Below, piece by piece: positions 60,135 through 64,000 of a stretch of DNA of 64,000 nucleotides. Under the pieces are notes generated by a model that saw only the letters and a list, made by a program, of their open reading frames with translations, was not told the origin of the DNA and did no database searches. Origin of the DNA: Bdellovibrionales bacterium (lineage in GTDB: Bacteria; Bdellovibrionota; UBA1018); assembly GCA_018266355.1 (NCBI GenBank), contig JAFEAP010000006.1, forward strand, positions 215,619 to 279,618, written 5' to 3'. Position 1 is the stretch's first letter. The number at the start of each line of letters is the position of its first letter. The position numbers and the translations under genes are program-made.

Positions 60135-63100
60135 TCGAATTATTCGCCTCTCAATCGACCAGGCCTATACGGTCATCTTCTTTACTTTGATGCTTGTCAT
60201 CGGTGGACTTTATGCGTTTCAGCACCTCCCCATCGACGCCGTTCCCGATATTACGAATAACCAAGTGCAGGTGAACTCCTCGGTCGAAGGTCTCGGTCCC
60301 GAAGAAATCGAGAGGCAAATTACCTTCCCAGTCGAATCCTCGATGCGCGGCCTGCCCGGAGTAGAGCAAGTTCGCTCACTTACACGCTTCGGCCTCTCGC
60401 AGGTCACGGTGGTCTTTAAAGACAGCGTTGATATCTATCGCGCTCGCCAACTCGTTTCTGAACGGCTATCTGGCGTCGTCGCTGATCTCCCGCGAGGAAC
60501 CGAGTCGAAGCTCGGCCCAGTTTCTAGCGGCCTCGGTGAAATCTTTCAGTACGTCCTCGATTACGAGAAGCCGGCGGAAGAGCCCGGGGAGCGCATGCGC
60601 CAGTCGACCGAACTCCGGTCAATTCAGGATTGGATCGTAAAACCTAGACTGCTTTCGGTCGAGGGAGTCGCGGAAATCAACACGACGGGCGGCCTTGAGA
60701 AGCAGTTCCATGTTCAGCCCGACCCAAAGCGAATGTCGAGTTATGGAGTCCATTTCGGAGAGATCCAAGAAGCGATCGAAAAGGTGAATCGCAATGTCGG
60801 CGGCGGCTACGTCGAACAAACCGCCGAGCAGTTTCTGGTCCAAGGGATTGGCCAGCTCGCGAGCATCGAGGACATCGAAGACGTTCAGGTCCGGAAGCTC
60901 GAAAACTTCCGCACGATTCGGATTAAGGACGTAGCGAAAGTCACTCTTGGCAAGGAGCTTCGCACCGGTGCTGCCACCCATAACGGGCGTGAGGCGCTCC
61001 TCGGTACGGTCATGATGCTTCTCGGAGAAAATAGCCGAACGATATCATTGCGAGTCGCAAAACGCGTGGAAGAGATTCGTCCGTTCATACCAGACGGGGT
61101 CAAGCTTGACGTTGTCTACAATCGCTCTGTGCTCGTAAACGCCACGCTCCGCACGGTCGAACATAACCTCATCATGGGTGCGAGCCTGGTTATCCTCGTG
61201 CTCCTTCTTCTCGTCGGTAACATTCGCGCCGCGCTCGTTACGGCCATGACCATTCCATTTTCGCTCCTAGGTACGTTTCTCATTATGAAACCCCTCGGAA
61301 TTTCTGGAAACCTGATGAGTCTCGGAGCGCTTGATTTCGGTATCATCGTCGATGGCACCGTTATCGTGATCGACCATTGCGTAGGGTTTATTCAAAAACA
61401 GAAAGAGGTTCTGGGCCGATCATTGACTCGTGCCGAACTAAAGGAGGCTGTCTATAACGCCTCGGTTGAAATCCGGAAAGCAGCCGGTTTCGGCCAGCTC
61501 ATCATCGTAATGGTTTTCCTTCCGATCTTCGCCTTAGGCGGAATCGAAGGTAAAATGTTCATTCCGATGGCCTCGACGTTCGCCATAGCGGTTTTCTGCG
61601 CGCTATTACTTTCTTTCACGACAACGCCGGCATTGGCTTCGCTTTTTCTGAGCGGAGCAGCGGAGGATCGCGAGCCAAAGCTCATGCAACGGCTTCGATC
61701 GTGGCATGAGCGCGGTTTCGCTTGGGCATACGAAAGGAAGAAGGCCGTCATTGGGGTTTCAGCAGTCGCCGTGGTGGCCGGTCTTGGAATGCTCGTCCTT
61801 CGGGGCTCTGAATTCCTACCTCAACTGGGTGAAGGCTCTTATGCGTTTCATATGATCCGCCCCGTGCAGATCGGCCTCGATCAATCTCTCGAGTTTCAGA
61901 AAAAAGCGGAACAGGTCATTAAGGAATTCCCAGAGGTGGACCACGTCTTCAGTCGGATCGGCACCAGCGAAGTCGCGACCGATCCCATGGGCGTGAACGT
62001 CTCGGATACCTACATCATGCTCAAGCCTCGTGAGGAATGGCCTAAGGATAAGCAAGGTCAGCATTCTTACGAATCACTCGTCCAGGAGATCATTGATCGG
62101 TTGAACCGATGGGTGCCCGGTCAGACTTATCTCGCTTCGCAGCCCATCCAGATGCGGTTTAACGAACTGCTGGAAGGTACTCGCGCCGACGTGACTGTGA
62201 AGGTGTTCGGTCCGGACGTCGAGAAGATCGTAGAGATCGCCGACCAGATTCGCGACACCGTAGTCGACGTTAAAGGGGCTGGAGACGTTGAAATCGACAT
62301 CTCGGGGAAAATGCCGATCCTCCAGGTAAAGGCGCGTGACGAAGCAATTGCCAATGCCGGCGGAAACCTAAATGACGTCCTCGAGACGATCGCGGTCGCC
62401 ATTGGCGGGCAAGAAGCCGGAAAGGTCTACGAGAACGATAGGCGCTATCCGATCATCATTCGCTTGAACGACTCCCTTCGGTCCGATTTGAACGCTCTAA
62501 AGGCCCTTCCTGTTGGTCTCAGCTCAAATTCTACGACCCCGCTCTCCACGCTGGCCGACTTGAACTTCACCGAGCGATTCGCTTCGATTCCTCGTGAAGA
62601 TGGTCAACGCCGGGCGGCCGTCATGATTAACCTTCGCGGCCGGGACACGGCGAGTTTTGTCGAGGAAGGCCAGAAACTCGTAAAGGACAAGGTGAAGCTC
62701 CCGCAAGGGTACTTCGTCGAATGGGGTGGGAACTTCAAGAATCTCCAAAGCGCCAAAGAGCGCTTGAGCGTCCTAGTTCCTTTAGCTCTTCTGCTTGTTC
62801 TCGCGATGATCTACGCCGCGTTTCGGAGTGTCGGAGAAACCCTTCTCATCTTCTCGTGCGTTCCGCTCGCTTGGGTCGGAGGCGTATTAAGCCTCTACGC
62901 GAACGGCCTGCCCTTTAGTATTTCGGCGGCCGTCGGATTTATCGCGCTTTCGGGGATCGCCGTCTTGAATGGGGTTGTTCTGTTGAACTTCTTCAATCAC
63001 CTGAAAGACCAAGGTGAAACCGGGTTCGCGCTGGTATCGCAGGGCACTCTCCTTCGCCTTCGTCCCGTCGTCATGACCGCTCTCGTCGCTGTTTTCGGAT

Positions 63101-63267
63101 TCTTGCCGATGATGATTTCGAGTGGTGTAGGAGCCGAAGTTCAAAAGCCACTCGCGTCGGTCGTCATTGGCGGCGTGATCTCGTCGACGATCCTGACTTT
63201 GTTCGTTCTTCCGATTCTCTTCTCGGTTTTCGAGAAGAAGCTTCATGGAAGAACAAACGCTGCATAG
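60127..63267 (+). CDS. CzcA-like heavy-metal RND efflux pump
   Basis: 1046 residues from ATG 60127. Twelve membrane helices in two halves with large periplasmic loops. The start MINRIIRLSIDQAYTVIFF and GLPGVEQVRSLTRFGLSQVTVVF are typical of the HME family. In helix 4 the proton-relay signature reads D403-FGIIV-D409-GTVIVI-D416-H. Classical CzcA has D, D and E-N, so the Glu is Asp and the Asn is His. Two DxG-type loops are intact. It should export divalent or monovalent metal ions. Substrate is uncertain because of the variant signature. Confidence 0.93.
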   Translation: MINRIIRLSIDQAYTVIFFTLMLVIGGLYAFQHLPIDAVPDITNNQVQVNSSVEGLGPEEIERQITFPVESSMRGLPGVEQVRSLTRFGLSQVTVVFKDSVDIYRARQLVSERLSGVVADLPRGTESKLGPVSSGLGEIFQYVLDYEKPAEEPGERMRQSTELRSIQDWIVKPRLLSVEGVAEINTTGGLEKQFHVQPDPKRMSSYGVHFGEIQEAIEKVNRNVGGGYVEQTAEQFLVQGIGQLASIEDIEDVQVRKLENFRTIRIKDVAKVTLGKELRTGAATHNGREALLGTVMMLLGENSRTISLRVAKRVEEIRPFIPDGVKLDVVYNRSVLVNATLRTVEHNLIMGASLVILVLLLLVGNIRAALVTAMTIPFSLLGTFLIMKPLGISGNLMSLGALDFGIIVDGTVIVIDHCVGFIQKQKEVLGRSLTRAELKEAVYNASVEIRKAAGFGQLIIVMVFLPIFALGGIEGKMFIPMASTFAIAVFCALLLSFTTTPALASLFLSGAAEDREPKLMQRLRSWHERGFAWAYERKKAVIGVSAVAVVAGLGMLVLRGSEFLPQLGEGSYAFHMIRPVQIGLDQSLEFQKKAEQVIKEFPEVDHVFSRIGTSEVATDPMGVNVSDTYIMLKPREEWPKDKQGQHSYESLVQEIIDRLNRWVPGQTYLASQPIQMRFNELLEGTRADVTVKVFGPDVEKIVEIADQIRDTVVDVKGAGDVEIDISGKMPILQVKARDEAIANAGGNLNDVLETIAVAIGGQEAGKVYENDRRYPIIIRLNDSLRSDLNALKALPVGLSSNSTTPLSTLADLNFTERFASIPREDGQRRAAVMINLRGRDTASFVEEGQKLVKDKVKLPQGYFVEWGGNFKNLQSAKERLSVLVPLALLLVLAMIYAAFRSVGETLLIFSCVPLAWVGGVLSLYANGLPFSISAAVGFIALSGIAVLNGVVLLNFFNHLKDQGETGFALVSQGTLLRLRPVVMTALVAVFGFLPMMISSGVGAEVQKPLASVVIGGVISSTILTLFVLPILFSVFEKKLHGRTNAA

Positions 63268-63326
63268 CGTTAATACGCAGCAAATTCTTAGTTAATCCAA
63301 GGTTATTCAAATGCGAATTCTGTCCG

Positions 63327-63896
63327 ATGAGTGCTGGGGATCGGCACGAGTATTTGAACAGCCCGATTGGTGTCTGCATGAGCAACGCAGTTGTCAGCAT
63401 ATATAAACTAGATTCCGAAAATGTTTATGCCGATTTCGAACGCCGAAAAATAAGGAACGCAAGAAAACTAACGGTCTCTGGAATAGTGGACGTCATTATG
63501 TCTCCAGAGAACAAGTTGGAGCTCCCGTACAATGATCAGCTTGAAGCAGTTCCTACTGTTCTAGATAAGAAAGCGCTACTCGAAGAAGCAAAACGCTACG
63601 CACTTGGTCTCAAAACGAAAGATCTGGATGTCGAGATCAAGCTATATAAAGGTCGAATTGAAACAAAAGATAAGTGGTCTTTGTTTTTTGATCAGCTCGC
63701 AAAAAATGCGGAAAAGCGACTCGAAAAAAATGTCCAAAATTCGTTTCTGCTATTTGTTTTGATAGATGAGTCGATCTTCGTAATATCTAGTGGACTCTCT
63801 TATCATCAAGTCTCTCGGTACTTGGACGAGCATTTCGGAGTAGTTGTCGTCTCTCACCTAATCGACACGTCCAATCGCGGTTACCCCCAACGCTAA
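63327..63896 (+). CDS. Accessory protein, weak resemblance to the DUF6119 N-terminus
   Basis: 189 residues from ATG 63327 (ATG 63378 possible). No SD seen. The C-terminal section FVISSGLSYHQVSRYLDEHFG resembles the FVIsfGyGrhll...FGL segment of the TIGR04141/DUF6119 proteins found on accessory islands, and the protein would be truncated relative to them (usually 500 or more residues). Low GC. I am unsure of the family. Confidence 0.4.
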   Translation: MSAGDRHEYLNSPIGVCMSNAVVSIYKLDSENVYADFERRKIRNARKLTVSGIVDVIMSPENKLELPYNDQLEAVPTVLDKKALLEEAKRYALGLKTKDLDVEIKLYKGRIETKDKWSLFFDQLAKNAEKRLEKNVQNSFLLFVLIDESIFVISSGLSYHQVSRYLDEHFGVVVVSHLIDTSNRGYPQR

Positions 63897-63925
63897 CCAG
63901 GGGAGCAGATGAGTCGCTCTGCGGC

Positions 63926-64000
63926 TTAGGTACCTAGCATCGGTTTCCATTCTCGCGCAAACTCATTCGGAGATTTCATTCCGAGGGAACTGTGTGGATG
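63926..64000 (-). mobile_element. C-terminus of an IS3-family transposase (cut by window edge)
   Basis: The last 24 codons read HPHSSLGMKSPNEFAREWK and then PMLGT with stop at 63928-63926. HSSLG-x-x-P-x-E-F is the hallmark of IS3-family OrfB ends. The rest lies outside the window. It suggests that an insertion sequence borders the accessory metal-efflux region. Confidence 0.65.

Overview
The window is a stretch of high-GC chromosome from a diderm, Proteobacteria-like bacterium. Outer-membrane beta-barrel-like proteins, lipoproteins with lipoboxes, murein enzymes, TolC/RND efflux parts and type IV pilin-like sequences all point to a double membrane. A member of the Bdellovibrionota or a related former deltaproteobacterial line fits the gene mix, but I cannot prove that from sequence alone. 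Most genes are conserved housekeeping genes in short, overlapping operons. Many start codons have no Shine-Dalgarno site but carry a TANNNT hexamer 6-11 nt upstream, which suggests leaderless transcription.

Layout. 1-7.1 kb: a heat-shock-type sigma factor with an acidic N-terminal extension (cut by the window edge), small exported proteins (one frameshifted), a large outer-membrane-like protein, then rpsO-pnp with classic control hairpins. 7.1-16.7 kb: a surface-protein locus. It holds a minor-pilin-like gene coupled to a secreted Cys-rich gene, a divergent very short prepilin, and three large paralogous exported proteins with a near-constant N-terminal domain and mosaic C-termini built of SprB-like and Cys-rich modules. 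16.8-31.3 kb: core genes (cysteine dioxygenase, glutamate racemase, tmk, holB, aspS, glpD), plus a predicted papain-fold protein, a MepA-type endopeptidase, a SrkA-type kinase and an HNH protein. One outer-membrane gene (18.4 kb) sits behind a good sigma-54 type promoter.

31.3-38.9 kb: an acyl-CoA desaturase whose last 46 coding bases are repeated exactly at 38.8 kb. The island between the two copies carries a 1340-residue exported Rhs/YD-repeat protein with a possible Cys-His-Asp toxin tip, a tiny membrane protein, a trypsin-like protease, a tail-anchored protein and a degenerate Rhs fragment. 38.9-50.6 kb: core metabolism and envelope genes (thyA-folA, pseudouridine synthases, an rRNA methyltransferase-like gene, murF, a Sua5-type gene, a MATE pump, an L,D-transpeptidase). 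50.7-55.6 kb: exported proteins, a long structured leader, and a scar where the 5' halves of a divergent LigD-polymerase gene and SDR gene were both lost.

55.7-64.0 kb: a lower-GC, probably acquired region. It encodes a CzcI-like small protein, a coiled-coil lipoprotein, two TolC-family proteins, a miniature CzcB-like adaptor and a CzcA-like heavy-metal RND pump with a variant signature. It is followed by an accessory gene and the end of an IS3-family transposase. The strongest candidates for something undescribed are the modular paralog/pilin locus, the Rhs island with its gene-end direct repeats, and the pump with the reduced adaptor.
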